From Atrichornis clamosus (Eukaryota > Chordata > Aves > Passeriformes > Menuridae), in contig WBMZ01003297.1 of NCBI GenBank assembly GCA_013400975.1, positions 82,117 through 146,116 on the forward strand: DNA of 64,000 bases, given 5' to 3'. The position numbers and the translations under genes are program-made. The notes under the pieces were generated by a model. That model had not been told where the DNA came from, did no database searches, and saw only the letters and a list, made by a program, of their open reading frames with translations. Position 1 is the first letter of the stretch. Every line of letters starts with the position of its first letter. Below, piece by piece: positions 24,244 to 37,548 of this stretch.

Positions 24244-25923
24244 ACCAGTGCAGTTGGGCCCATTACGGCCCATCAAGGCCCATCAGCAGAGACAAAAACC
24301 TTCAGGCCACGTGTGAACGTGCTGGTGCTTCCTGGGCAGGGGAGTTATCGCAGCTGAGCTCACTTGATAAGGACAGGAGACAGTTCCCACCCGGCAGGGT
24401 TCCCCTCTTTCCTTATCTCGTTCATCACCAGCTGCAGCCTGAGCTGGGCTGTGCTCCCCCTCGGGTACTTTGCACACCGGCAGCTTCCCCAATGTCTGAG
24501 CCATCAGCATCCCAGTCTCTCTTCTGTATCGGCTGTGGATACACTCTTCTTCCTAGGCCTGGGATGACTGGACAACAGTACCCCCTTTATCTTATCCCAA
24601 GTCCCCATCAGAGTCCAAATTCCAGGTAGGAGTGGTATTTGGGGAGGGGTGGGCTTTGCTGGTCTCAAAGGAGCAGCTGTTTCTTTGCAGTTTGCTACAG
24701 TGGGCAAAAGTCCTTCCATGATTTTAGCAGCATTGAAACCATTAAAACATCAACCATCCAGGCTCTCACAGGAGATGGCTGGTTAATAGCTGAATGTTCC
24801 TTCCAAAGGGATAACACTCCTGCTCCTCAGCAAATCCAGGAGTCAGTGGAGAGGAGCCAGGCATGGAGTCAGCTCTCTCCTGTCTCCTGCTTAGACACTG
24901 TCCATGAAAGCACAGTCTGACGCATGAATTCTTCATGCAAAGACCATTTGCCTTTGAAAGACTGACAAGTGGTAGCTTGCCTAAAGAAGTGATAATATTT
25001 TAATGGAAGAAGGACAGAAGAATAATCCAATTAGGAGAATGTGGCAGTTTGGCTGACAGACAGGAATAGCTGGGATAAGTGCACAGGAGTGCTGAAGGAG
25101 AGAAGTCTGGCAGGGTGGAAAAGTAACTGTGATGTGGCTCTCAGAGGGACGAGAAACTCGTAGTGACATAGTTCTCACCCGCCAGTTCTTTTCTAGGAGT
25201 TTGTTATATTGAACAGGGCCCTTTCTCAGACCGGACTGCACTTGGATTCTTGGAAATTTGACAAAAATATCTCCTGAGAACTGGCCTGTTTCCTCTCTTT
25301 CCAAGCTGACCTTTTAATGAGGTCTCATTTTGCTTCCATAAGCTGAGAACAGAGTGTACGAGACCAGCACAAAATGTGCATTGTCTTTCTAGGATTTCAC
25401 ATCTGGTTTATTCTCCTGCACATTTCCACTTTCTAGGGACCAAATCCTAGGACAGTTTTCTTTGCTCTAGAGTGAGACGTGATGTTCTTTGAGGAACCAA
25501 AAGAATGAATATACTTACACTTAAAACCACCTATTCTCAGACGTCCTAAAATAACCCCTTTTTCACTCTGTCTTCTTTCATAACTTAAAACAACTCTTCC
25601 ACTTGGAATAGCTTTGATTGGTTGGTTGTTTTCTCTCAAACAAAGGGAGTGTAAGCACTGGTTTTGTTCCTGAAACGAAGATCAAAAAAACCTTTTTGTC
25701 TGACTCCTAACAGAGTAGCATCACATTCTATGAGATTTTCTTGCAATACGAGACCTAATCCCAGTATTATTCTAAGAAAGAGGCAGCCTTAGAGTTTCCA
25801 GCCTTGGATTATGACACCCAGTTGGATGTGTGTTGCATGGCTCCCCGGCATGGTTGTATTTGCCGGAGGAGATCCCTGTGACCATGCTGTCAATTTTAAG
25901 TGCATCATCCTCCAACCTAATAC
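24244..25923. other. Unique sequence with a CpG-enriched first 300 bp
   Basis: Positions 24260-24540 contain nine CpG dinucleotides, including CACGTG at 24309-24314, while the next 360 bp contain almost none. No exon is recognised. The strongest open frames are about 107 codons or less and lack domains. Confidence 0.55.
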
Positions 25924-26183
25924 AGGACAAGAAAATGGCCTCAGGTTGTGCCAGGGGAGGTTTAGATTGGATATTAGGAAAAATTTCTTCATGGAAAGGG
26001 CTATCCAGCCCTGGCACAGCTGCCCAGGGCAGTGGTGGAGTGACCATCCCTGGAGGGATGTAAAAGCTGTGTGGATGTGGCACTTGGGGACGTGAGTCAG
26101 TGATGGCCTTGGCACTGCTGGGGAAGAGTTGGACTTGATCTTAAGTGTTTTTTCCAGCCCAAATGATTCTGTGCTTCCATGAT
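25924..26183 (+). mobile_element. CR1 3'-end copy, about 260 bp (type C)
   Basis: Starts at GGACAAGAAAATGGCCTCAG, then the GGGGAGGTTTAGATTGGATA block, a GGCACAGCTGCCCAGGGCAG block, AGTGACCATCCCTGGAGGGA, a GGATGTGGCACTTGGGGACG block and TTGGACTTGATC, ending in ATGATTCTGTG. The tail assigns it to the same group as the long copy at 41060. A 191-codon open frame on the opposite strand overlaps it and is not a gene. Confidence 0.96.
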
Positions 26184-29100
26184 CTAACTGAGGATCACAA
26201 CACACCGCTCTCCACTGCTGCAGGTGCAAATTCAGTCCTTGTCCTACTGGATGATTAATCAAAACGCTCTGAACCAACACGTATCTATTTTCCAACAGTT
26301 CCTTGCAGCTTAGATCAAAAAGACAAGGAAATAACTGCTTGATGGGAGACAGGGATTCATGCACCTGCTCCTCAGATAAGTGACAGAGAGTGAAGTGTTC
26401 GTGCTCCTGCTAATCATGATAAAGCAGAGCCAGGCACTTGTAAGGTTTTGAAAAATGGAAGTGATAATATTTCACACAGACATAATCCTCGTCATAGGAC
26501 CATTTCTTAAATGGTGTTTTGGTCTGTAGATCTCAGCAACAACTTTAACTGATCAAAATACATTCACCTCCAGAAGAAAATAAACAGCTTGGTACACCAG
26601 GAGGATGGTCTGGGGTATTCCAGGGTGAGACAGCTGCCTTGTGATTTCCTCCTATAACTCCTCCCAGTCTTCACCATTGGAAAAAGATGTGGATTCAGTC
26701 TGTCAGGTCAAAGGAGGTGGGACACAGTAATAACAGGCACTAGCGTGATGCATTCCTAGATTCAGAATAGACTTCCATGATATAAATGTCATAATTGTAA
26801 GAGCAAACCAGAAAACGTTCAGTGGATGTCTGAGGCAGAACCTCAAGGACAGTTGGAAGTCACAAGGCAGCCACTGAAGGCAGGATTTGTTGGGCTGCTC
26901 AGGGCAGGGATTGGGATGCCTGAGGCTTTCTGAAGGCAGCTGGCACATCTCATTAGCTGGAAGAGAAAACAGAACCCAAACAAGCCAAGAGCTCAGCTCC
27001 GGACAAACACAACTTCAGGGTGACTTTGCAAACTGAATTTTAGTGTCGTCTCATGTCAACAGCCAATTATTGCCCTGTATAAGGTCCCTGAGATGGTAAA
27101 ATATGAGGGACTGACACTATCTGTCTGCTGGTTGCTCCAGATAAGGATCACAGGCTTAATAGAGTTGGTACTGAGTTACTTTATTTAGAGATGCCAAAGT
27201 TTACCCACTAAAAATATTTCTTGTGCATATATTTTACTACTTTTTTTTTGTGATGCACTTAAAATAGCGAGTTTATGATCTGTTCTTTTCTGTGGAAGAA
27301 AGAATTAAATCACATTTCCCTCCTTCTTCCATGAGCCTCTTGCATATTATTTGCTGCAGGAGCAAGAGAGAGACATTTGATTTTGTAATGTATATTCCTA
27401 CAGACTTCAATTTTGCTCTTTGGATTTCTTCATTCCGATGAATAAAGGTGTCAATTTACATATATGAAAACTGCCTCTTCTTCCTTTCCCCACTTGAAGT
27501 TCATTGATTTTCTCTGGACAGCTCCTCCGGGAGCTGCAGAGGGATCAATATTTGAAGAAATGGCGAGGCAGCTGACACGTCACTAAGTCCATCCAGAAGA
27601 AATAATTCAATATTAACTCAGACGCTTGTGGTTGAACCAAATGGACATTTAACAGAACTATTAATATTTTCAACTGCAGGTTAAAAATAAGAGGTAAACA
27701 CATTAAAGGGCACCACATCAGCAAGATATACTGCAGCTAAATTGAATTAAAGCAATGGCCACTGTGCCAGATCTGTGGCTGTGTGAAAGGAAAACTCTGC
27801 TAAGTTCAATGTTCAAAGGTTCCATTTCAATTAATTCCTTTTTAATTAAAAGCATGGGGAGGCCGCTGCTATAGCCTTCATTTTGGACATTTTGTGTGGT
27901 TAGAGGGCCACAGGGGCATGAGGAGGCTGATTCTGAACTGATGACTTTTGGGCATGGATTAACTTCAGGCACTTTAAGGACAAGGACTGGAGAAGCCAAA
28001 GAATGATAGATCAGAGATGTGACCCCACCCTCTGGAGATCGGTTTGCCTCTTCTTTGATACGTTTCAAAACTGGTAATAAATATTTATAACATGGATCAG
28101 GCACCTACAGATTTCTATTAACTACTGTCAGAAACAAGAGATGTACGGATTTAATCATCACTGTAAGGTCTTTTGTGCTTCCACCCACATCCCATCCTGG
28201 TTGTGAATTGTCCAGGAGTGCAGACCCCCTGCCTAAATGGTGTAAATACTCTTGCAGTGGTGGCTGTGAGCTCATGACCTGTGTCCCTTCAGCCACGCTC
28301 CCACTGGGAATGTACCATTTCATTTCAAAAATTATATCTTCTGTGAATTTGACATAAAAGTACCTGGCAAAAGCTGCCTGGCATACTGTGGCTCAACCAC
28401 AGGGAGCAGGAAAACTTATTTTAATAGTAAATTAACAACAGTGAGAGAAACTGCTCTGTTTTCCAGGTTTGACATTCGAGGCACTGAGACAGTAAATATG
28501 ATTTGGCCAGGACATAGGTTACAGTTCTCCATGCCCCTCAACTTCCAGCACAGGAGCGAGGACACTGATTTTTGATTAACAGCAGTAAAGACATAAGGAG
28601 ACACTTCCTGTCTGAGGGTAGCAAAAAATCCAGGACTTCCAAGATAAAAAAAGTTAGAGATTTATGGAGGAGATAGTTTCCATTTGGGAGGGAAAAAGTC
28701 ATTGTGTGGTGAAGGGATTGCTGAGTTTTTGCCTCTTTCTGCCAGGGAATGATATCACTTCTACAAATACCTTTTTTCAATTTATACATGGTGAGCTATG
28801 ATGAAAAAGTCTTTCCAAAGCCAACTAGATTTAAATTTAAAGATTTGGCTTGGAGAATCTACTTTCTGGCACTCAGACTTCTGCTGGCATCATCCAGTCC
28901 CTCCTTCTTCCAGCAAATATTGAACATGTTGGCTTTAAATCTGATTTTTTTTTTTATATATATGTTTAAGTTGCTTATATATTTTTCAAAGGTTATCTTA
29001 CCTTTTATGGAATTAGTGACATTTCATTCCACTATAACATTAATCCAAGATCACAGATTTATGATGGGAAGGGGTCATGAAGAAATTTAACTCAGCAGAA

Positions 29101-31968
29101 TGCAAAAAAATCCCAAGGACAAATAACCAAAATACAATAATATGCATTATTTTAAACATGGAATTTGATATCCAACCTGAAGAAGTAAGTCTTGGCATTT
29201 TGCAGTTCAGTTAAAATTGATCTGTGTGCCAACAGAAATGCCAGCTGTGGGTTTTAATGTAAAAGGCTTTGTCAAAGGGATATTTTTTGATACTTTTTCC
29301 TTTCAATGAATCAATAGATTCCCTCTTGATGTCTCTGCTTGAGTTCTCTGGCACACTACTTTTGACTTAGTGCTGTAGCAAGGGCCAAGGCTGATTTCAT
29401 ATCTGCAAGTCCTGTGCTGTAATGCACATATTGTTCTATACCTTGCCAAGAAGAGCTTTCTTTTTTCCTGAATCATGCAAAGGAAGTATTTTCCAGGTTG
29501 GTTATATGACTCCTGCCTTAAACCATAAGGCTTTCTCCTCACCATTTTCCACCTCTATGCTATGGTTACTTCAACAAAATTCCCTTTCCCAGGAGTTTAT
29601 TGGGTCACAACTCTTCCCTCCAGGTGTTCTGCTCACAGTCCGCACATAAATGATCTGTTCCGAGTCCTTTGCCCAGCAGAAGATGGGAATGCACAAATTA
29701 TTGGCACCACCTATTGGTGAAAAAGGTAAATTATACCGGATTTGTAGGTTAGTTTAAATATTTTCCGTAAATATGGCTTCAGATGTTCCCCTTGTTACGA
29801 TTTATTTTAATGATAACGACCCAGCAAGGCCACTCAAGCTTTGCAGTCACCTGTGCCAGCGGCAAATTTGAATTTGGTGGTGACTGGGGATGCATTTGGC
29901 GCAGGGATCACATAACAGAGGAGGAGACAGGGCACGAAGATACAGGTGGAGCAGGTCTCCTGAGTTTCAGGTTCTTATAAGTATTTGTCCTTTACAATGC
30001 AAGCAAAGATTGAAAAGATTTTTCCACTCCATCACAAGCAGCAGCCACAGCTGGTCAATGAGTCACAAATCAGAGTGGTTGTCTTTGGCTCTTGTGACCA
30101 GGAAAGGAGCTGTGTGACACAGAACTTGCTGAGACAGATGAAAAATGATGGGAATTTAAGGAGCAAAGCCCAAAAAGTCCTGGTATCTATGCAGAAGATG
30201 GTGATGAGAAAGGAACTGCAAATATTGAAACCATGATTTGGAGGCAGAAGAACCTACATTTTTAATTCCTGTGCTTATCCTTGTTCTTGTGTCTGTGGGA
30301 ATGTTTTTTTGACTGTGAAACGAAGCTGAGTTGAGATTTTTGTGGTGACCCTCCAAGAGCAGAAAGTAGTGGGAGGGATCTAAAAATGTTGTAGGTGTTT
30401 TGAATAACCTCCATTCAAGAAGTTCTCACTTGAATTATCCATGTTAGGTTAGAAGTGATGGAAAACCTCTGGTCCTGGGACATGTTGGTTCTTTGTGGTT
30501 TCTGATGAACAGAATAATTTGCATTTTCACTGAAAAAAAGAGAGGGGAAAGAGAGAATGGCATTTTGCTTCAGGCTACTTTTTCTCAAATCCCAAGGAGT
30601 TATTTTGTGCTGATGTTTGCCCTAAGTTATCTACTGAGAAGAAGTTTTAGCTCTTGGTGTGCTAAACTGTGCATTCAGGAAAGAGAACTGGACTTTGGCT
30701 CAGCATGGACTCATTGAAATATGTAAGGGATCTGCTGAATATTTTAGCACTATTGCAACTTATCCTCTGAAGTTTCCTTGAGGTTTTTTTCTTTTTCTCT
30801 TCCTAGTCTTGGAAAAATGCTTTTCCTTCTCTCTAAAATCTTCCACCTGGAGGATATCTCCCTTGACATTCCAGTTTTCCAGGTTATTTGCTTTTATTAC
30901 CTTGCCCAGCAGGATGGGCTCTTGTACTCCAGCTTTTGGAAATAGCAGGAATAAGTGAGGACACTTGGTAGACACTGAAAGGCTCAGACTTTCTGAAATT
31001 TATGCTTTCTCTATCTACAAGGTGTACCTAGACACTGCCATGACCTAAAATTTACCATATCTGAGTACTAGTACTCTGTGGAATAGGACTATACACAGCA
31101 AAGAGCTAAGTTCATGTGCCCTCATTTGATTTTCTAAAGAGAATATTGTTCTACACATGTTCAATTTTAACATAACAAGCGCATGCATGAGGCAATGCTA
31201 AAGACAGAGAAAAATTCATTTGCCAGTTGGTTGTACTAACCTGACAGAAAGAACATTAATAAAGATGTTCTATCATGTCTGATCTGCTGCCTTGAATAAG
31301 TGACAGGGCAGATTCAGCCTTTGGAGGATCAATTTTCTCTTGAAAATGCACCTCTCTTTATGGGCTTCTGCTGCAAAACACAACCAGATTATTTATTTAT
31401 ACTGAGTGTCTGTTGTTGTTAGACAAGTTGAGGATAAATAATAAAAGCTTGGAGACTGAATTTAGAATGTGCCAACTTTTATTATTACTATTTAGATTTG
31501 TAAGCCAGCCAGTGATCTGAAGATTGCCACCACTGTGTGAATCCACTTTAAATGAACTGAGGGGAACAGAGCAGGGATTCAGCATTTCCTCAATCCAACA
31601 AGTAGGATAACAAGCCCTTTTCCTGACAGCTCCCATGCTTAGGGACACTTAGGGCATCCTGCACAGTCTGTACTCATGGCATGCAGCACAGTACTAAGCC
31701 TGTATTGACCAGGGAATGGTCACATCCTGAGATTAGAGGTCTGGGAAAAAAAAAAAGAGATGACTGTAAAGAGGTAAAATGTCAATGAAATTTAGACTCA
31801 GGTCTGGTCTGCAATGTGGACATTTAGGGGCAGGTTCTAGTATGGATGGTGGTTTCTAGCCTGATGGGGACAAAACAGGCATGCCATGTAGAAAACAGCA
31901 ATTTTTGGGGTGTTGTGTCTTACCTGGTCAGGACTGGCAGGTTTATCCTAATTGATATTATATTTCTT
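26184..31968. other. Unique non-coding sequence, nothing recognised
   Basis: About 5.8 kb without CR1, RNA genes or supported exons. T-rich runs lie near 27240 and 28945-28965 (a T run followed by TATATATA). Open frames are at most about 128 codons (27718-28104, minus) and have no recognisable motifs. Confidence 0.6.
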
Positions 31969-32003
31969 GGTATTATTATATATATGATAAATATATCAAT
32001 ACC
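31969..32003. repeat. AT-rich imperfect hairpin next to a CR1 tail
   Basis: GGTATT (31969-31974) pairs with AATACC (31998-32003), and an interrupted AT stem lies inside. It ends six bases before the tail of the minus-strand CR1 and may mark the AT-rich target site. Confidence 0.6.
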
Positions 32004-32008
32004 AATAA

Positions 32009-32165
32009 ATGATAGAATCATAGAACCATAGAACGGTTTGGGTGGGAAGGGACCTTAGAAACCATCTCATTCCAGCCCCATGCCATGGGCAGGGAACCTT
32101 CCACTTGACCTGCCCATCCAGAGCCCCATGCTGGCCGAGGGCAGCCAGCTCTGAGTGTTTCTGGT
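32009..32165 (-). mobile_element. CR1 3'-end fragment (type A), minus strand
   Basis: The plus strand shows AGAATCATAGAACCATAGAA, then GGTTTGGGTGGGAAGGGACC, a CCATGCCATGGGCAGGGAAC block and ACCTTCCACTTGACC..GAGCCCCATG. Beyond about 32130 the match decays. Three tail octamers are kept, which is more than in most copies here. Confidence 0.93.
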
Positions 32166-32588
32166 CAGATGGTGGCAGATGAGTTTTATGAATGGCCTTT
32201 CCCAGGAGCCTGCAGCTGTTTAAATAGTCACCCCTTGGGAGCCACAGCACCGCAGCCGTGTTTGACATTGCTGTACCTCAGCAGGGGCAGGCAGGACCAT
32301 GGGGACAAGAAGTCCTTCCCACTTCCTGGCTTCCATAGATTACTTTAATTGGTAAAACTATGCTCCTGTCGCTGGGGAGGACGTCATAAAGTAAAGCATG
32401 AACAAAATCTTAAGCCTAAGAATTCATTTGCCCCGAGGCTCAACAAAACCCTTCTGGGTAAAGCTGTGTCTGCAGGGAGTCAGGGCACCAGCAGCGAGAG
32501 GAATCCCTTGGAAAGGGGACAGGCTTGTCACACCTCTCAAAGCAGGACATAGTAAACAATCCCTGTGGCTTCCTGCCAGTCCTTTGGG

Positions 32589-32606
32589 TTTTTTGTTTGT
32601 TTGTTT
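32589..32606. repeat. (TTTG)n short microsatellite
   Basis: A T run is followed by three GTTT units. It is short and lies in unique sequence. Confidence 0.8.
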
Positions 32607-33849
32607 CCCCAGTCATTTTTGGCTTTTCCATCTGAACAAGTACTTGCATCCTCAGTGGAGAGTCATCATCTTTCTAGGGTGAGAGAAAAAAATAACTCTG
32701 CACACATATATCTAAAAATCAGGGACACCATTCTAATAAGATGCCTTTTTCCTGCTTTCACATTGAATTCAGCATAAATTCAGCAAAAATTCACTATTGA
32801 AAGCCATACTTAGCAGTTCTCACACTTTCAAACACTTTTTTTTTTCCTACATTTAATTGATAAAATTTTTACAGGAACAAATAATTCTGATTTGTGACTA
32901 AACTCTGACAAGTGCTATTAAACAGGCTCCTTTAATCCGAAGCTGTTTATGCAAGCCTGTTTCATTTGTGATAGGGATGGACATGATCCACTTTACAACT
33001 TTAAGAACAGAGAGAATGAGGATTTGAAGATAAACTATAATCTCCATATAAGTAAGCTAACAGTCCCCTAGACACAGTGTTTCATGCAGCCAGTATTATT
33101 CTCATAATAGATCTGAGATAAAAATCATCTTTATGTGCTCAAAAGATAAAGTAATCCTAAATACAATCCTGATATTGCCTACAGTGTTCTGGAAATAAAA
33201 TTTATGTTTACTCTGCAGCCTTGCTGCTCTACATTATTCTGTATAAAATCTGTAAAGAAATTCACGTCTTTTGCCTTTAAATTTATGCTGAATGACAGCT
33301 GCTGTTCTCCTGAGCCTACTTCCTGGCTCCAAAGCAGCTGATTTTCCTACAGAAAGGGTCTGTGGCAGCATGCCCTGGTCCCATTCCTTGAACTTTAACA
33401 CAGTCTGAGCTGGTCCTTGCTCTTCAAGCATCACACTCATCCTCACACACCATCACACATGTCAACATCTCATCCTACAGATGAGAGGGTTTCTTCCACC
33501 TCAGTTTTCCTCCACAGTACCCCAGCCATTCCCCTTTCCAAGCTCAAAGGGAAAAGACTTTTCCAGCTCTTCCATGTGGCTCTGGGACCCTTTCCCAGTC
33601 TCCCAAAGGTCTTTGAACAGGACAGTAAGACAGTTCAGTAGGGCTGCCCTCCATTTATTCACAGGGCTGATCTTGTGTGGAAGTTTCCAAGGATCTCAGC
33701 CAAGAACCTGCGACTTAAAATCAGAAAAAAAATCAGTAATTTATATCTTTTAAAGCTTGGCTTTGAGCATACTTCTCACAGAACATTAGCAGGAATGCTC
33801 CTGTGTGATCAAGGCAAATATTTTACACCTGTGAAGCTGTTAATAAAAC

Positions 33850-33870
33850 TTTGGTTTGGTTTGGTTTGGT
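33850..33870. repeat. (TTTGG)n microsatellite, four units
   Basis: Four uninterrupted TTTGG units, a pentanucleotide repeat likely to vary in length. Confidence 0.95.
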
Positions 33871-35030
33871 CTCCCCAAACAAGCAGAGTCGCTGAGATGA
33901 AGCAATGCCCATAAATTTTATTTCACTACTCTTTTTTTTTTAAGTTTAACTTTTCTTAAAAGCTTTAGGAATCAAGATCAATTCATTGAAAGCATGATTT
34001 GATCAACAGATGTTTTGCTCAGTGTCGCTCTGATAAACTTGTTAGAGGGGTGTTTAAATTGTATTTATGTGATTAATGAAGGAGAAACAGAATGTTCTCG
34101 AACATGAGGGAGAAGTGGTGTGTCCCACAGCATTTGGACTGCAGATCCATGTCACAAAGGCATGGGAGATGTCATCCCAACATCTCCATGAGTCCCACTC
34201 TATAAGAGCTCACTGTATAAGAAGTTCCCATGACTGGAAACTCAAGTCTCATTCCATAGGGGTTTACTTTGGAAAGAAACTCGCTCCTGCAGCTCATGTC
34301 CACGTGACCTCTTCCAGCTTCTGAGTTCAACTTGGTTTTATTCCAGCAAATGTTGCTAGATGGGAAATCCAACAGCAAGAGATTTCCTGCATTTGGATGG
34401 ACACAGAATCTGTGTCTGAGCTCCAAGCTGGCTCCGACTTTGCCTCTCCAACATGGACCGGTCAATATCTTAGCTCCAGGCTTTCCTACCTATGTGTGGA
34501 GCAAAGGAAGGACACCCTGTAATCATAATCAACCCTGTAAAAGTTACCAGATTAAAAGGTATTAATAGCCCTTGGAACAGGAACTAGAAACCAACCTCCA
34601 CATTTCAGGAGACAGCCCAACTCCTGTGGTTTGCCGAAGGCCTTCCTGCCACCCCGCTTTGATCCAGAGGAGATTTAATCCCAGATCTGCCGCATAAAGC
34701 TTAGTTCCAGCATGATGGACAAAGAATGTTCTCCCCTGCCTCCCCAACACGTAGGCTGCCTGCTGACAAAGCCATTAGTGGAGCCTTGTAGGAGAGTTTG
34801 AACTTCCACAGAGAGGGTCCGGAAGGCTTTCGACTTCCCTGGATATGGAAAGGGGGCAGCAATTATCTCCTGTTTCTGCTGCACCCCAAGAGAGCAGAGA
34901 GAGCCTGTTTCATTCTTTTAAAGGCAAAAATGTACTTATTAGTGCCAGAAGAGGTGGCCTAGATAGTAAAGATCCTGTTGTGTAAGAGCCCCACACCAAA
35001 CCTACGGAAAGGGAAGAGTTTAAGGCACGC

Positions 35031-35186
35031 AGAATCGCAGAATCGCAGAATCACAGAATGGCCTGGGTGTAAGGGCACCTTAGAGATCACCTTGTTCCAG
35101 CCCTGCTGCCAAGGGCAAGGACACCTTCCACTAGACCAGACTGCCCCCAACCTGACCTTGAACACTTCCAGGGATGGGGTATCCTG
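35031..35186 (-). mobile_element. CR1 3'-end fragment (type A), minus strand
   Basis: The plus strand begins with three tail octamers, two of the form AGAATCGC and one AGAATCAC. GGCCTGGGTGTAAGGGCACC, the GACACCTTCCACTAGACCAG block, CCCAACCTGACCTTGAACAC and TTCCAGGGATGGGG follow. The change from CA to CG in two adjacent octamers means the tail varied as a tandem unit. The copy stops abruptly at 35186. Confidence 0.96.
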
Positions 35187-37505
35187 ATATCTTTCACCCT
35201 CAGTCTGTCAGACGTTGAATATTCCTTTTGAAACCAGCTCTTTTTCCTGAGGCTGAAGGGACCAGCTGAGGAGTCAGGAAACACCAGGCTAGATGTTGTG
35301 ACTGTTTGGTGTTCCTTTCATCCATTAATCTCCTTTAAAACTTGACATTTTGTCAAAGACTGTCATCTAACCTAAGGCTTGTGTACAAAAATGCTCTTCC
35401 AGGGTACAACTGGTCAAACCCTACGTTTGGTGAGGCACTGCTGCTGTCTAGAGGTTTCCTTCTCTCTGTCCATCCACCATTTGGCCTCTCAAAGACTCTA
35501 TCCGATCCAGTATCTTGCATCAAGACATTTTACTTAGGTGAGATAAATCCTATGGAGAGCACCTAAATTTTGCTGAATTTAAATTCCAGAGGCTTTTGTG
35601 AAACTGGAAAAACGGCTGAGCTCACCCAATTTTTGTCTGTTCCCTCTATTTAGATGACAATTTTTCCTGTGGTAGGCTTGCCTTTCAGTAAATGTGTGTC
35701 TAACTTGCTGGCACAACAGCGTCTGAATGTTAGAAATGTGACAGGCTGGAGGTGTGCATTAGAACATGCTTTGCTTTAAAAAAAAAAAAAAAAAAATTTT
35801 GCTTTTAGCTTTCCTCCCGCTGTCGGTGTGTCTCAAAGTGATACATCCAGCCTTTCGCAGTAGGCATTTTAATGGCACAAATGATACCTTATCCAATGAA
35901 CAATGATTATGCCTCTTCCCAAGTCTCCTCCCTCTCCATTATCTGCAGAATTGGGATTTTTTTATTAAAGTTCCCACACCAGCTGAAAACCACAGAGTTC
36001 CTGTGGGTGAATTTTAAATGAGTGCATCAGATGGAAAATATCGATTTCCAGTCAATTCCTTGGAAAAAAAACAACCCAACAATACAGCACATATTTCACA
36101 ACGGAAAAGTTCACACAGGACACAGGAAACAGGGAAAAATGTATCCTTCCCACTTCAGTGCAGGAGCTACACAGAGTGTTCCCAACTCAGAACATCCAAA
36201 CAGAGTCCAGTCTTCAGACAAGGTCAGCAAAGCAGATGTGACTTCAAGTTTGCCACTTGCACAGCGTGAGAACAATCCCTGGATAATGGGAAGACCTTAT
36301 GGGGTAGCCATGGAGTATCTTGGCCTGACGTGATTCCCTGAGTGCCATTTCCACATTGCTCAATGCTCCTGGGGCTGCTGGAGCAGCAATGATTAGGAAA
36401 AAAAAGAATGGCTTTGGGTTAAATATCTTTAAAGGTTGCAGGGGGAGGGGAGAAGGAAACATCCAGAACTCAGGGTTTCCCTGGCAGGTCACTCTGAAGG
36501 ATGCCTTGCACTCCATGGAGTGGTTGCATTCCTAAAGATGTGTGAAGTCATCTTAGGGTAAGATACATCCAGTCATTTCCTAGATTTCCAGCCACTCTCA
36601 GCTCTTCCATTGACAGCTGTGAGCAAAGGCCTCTACCATAAAAATTAAATGTACACATGGCCTTTGTGTTGGTTTAAGTGATTTCAGGTTCCACATTCAG
36701 TTTGTTGGAGTCTCAATCCCTGACAGAGGTTTCTGTCATGTGTTTCAAAGAGGACAAGGAGATGAAAACATGAATTATTGTTAGCACTAAAAGCAGGGCA
36801 TTTTCCTTGGAAACTTCTCACAGACCTATCAAAAAGTGAGACCTGTCCAAATAAATATGCAGTTCACTGACAGATAAAGATTATCCATTTGTAGTGTTTT
36901 ATTGCAATAAAAACATTAAGGAGATGGAATTCCCTTTCCAAGCTTTTGGAGGCAGAAGAACAACAACATTGTCAAGTGATGTATGTGACAGAGTAAATTA
37001 ACCTTTGTAAATCTGACCAAGGCCTGGTGACTAAGGCTGGAAAATAAATTTAAATCCTCCTTTATCATGTGGGTGCTAGGGTTTGCTGGCTCGGGATCCC
37101 CTAGCACACAGATGTGAATCAAGCTCTTGTATTCTGAGTATCTGCTATTCCACAAAGTAATAATGAATTAGAAGCTGAAGCTAGAAAAACTCTAATGTGA
37201 TAATATATGGTTGCTTTTTCTCTCTGAGTTTACTTAATCACTACCACAAACACACCAAAAGCAGTCATATTCTCCTTCATGCACGAGTCTCTGAACTGGT
37301 AGTCTGGGTTTTCCAGGGAAAAAAATAATTTAGGCAGAATTGAAGAATCACTGGCTCTCACCTGAGGTCTGCTTTTTACCTGCAAGCAGCCCAAGTGGTT
37401 TAATACTATTTATTCTTCAACTAAGGAAAGTAATGGGTTAAAATTAATTTATGCACCTTAGTGAAATGCATGTGTGTGTAGAAAATTAACTAGCAATGGC
37501 CCCTT
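35187..37505. other. Unique non-coding sequence with a 19-A run
   Basis: A homopolymer of 19 A lies at 35778-35796 with no retrogene or SINE body recognisable upstream. Open frames are about 103 codons or less. Confidence 0.6.
35778..35796. repeat. Poly(A) homopolymer
   Basis: Nineteen uninterrupted A residues are followed by TTTTG. A processed-pseudogene tail was considered, but nothing gene-like precedes it. Confidence 0.9.
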
Positions 37506-37548
37506 ATCATAGAATCATAGAATATTTTGGGTTGAAAGGGACCTTCCT
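37506..37548 (-). mobile_element. CR1 tail remnant, minus strand
   Basis: ATCATAGAATCATAGAATAT followed by TTTTGGGTTGAAAGGGACCT is the reversed last 43 bp of a CR1. The expected GATCATCTAGTCCAAC part is missing, so this is either an extremely short insertion or a deletion remnant. Confidence 0.9.

Larger units (their letters stand above)
32166..35030. other. Unique non-coding sequence with two simple tracts
   Basis: No gene recognised. It contains a TTTG run at 32589-32606 and a TTTGG run at 33850-33870. Open frames are at most about 97 codons. Confidence 0.6.

Noticed and set aside
24092..24316. Repetitive peptide frame over the minisatellite
   Set aside because: The frame is open only because the 33-bp period is a multiple of three. 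It then runs into a CR1 sliver.
25789..26364. 191-codon open frame, minus strand
   Set aside because: It overlaps the plus-strand CR1 at 25924-26183 in antisense and has no recognisable motif.
35778..35796. Poly(A) run as a processed pseudogene tail
   Set aside because: No gene-like sequence or polyadenylation signal lies upstream, so a plain homopolymer is simpler.
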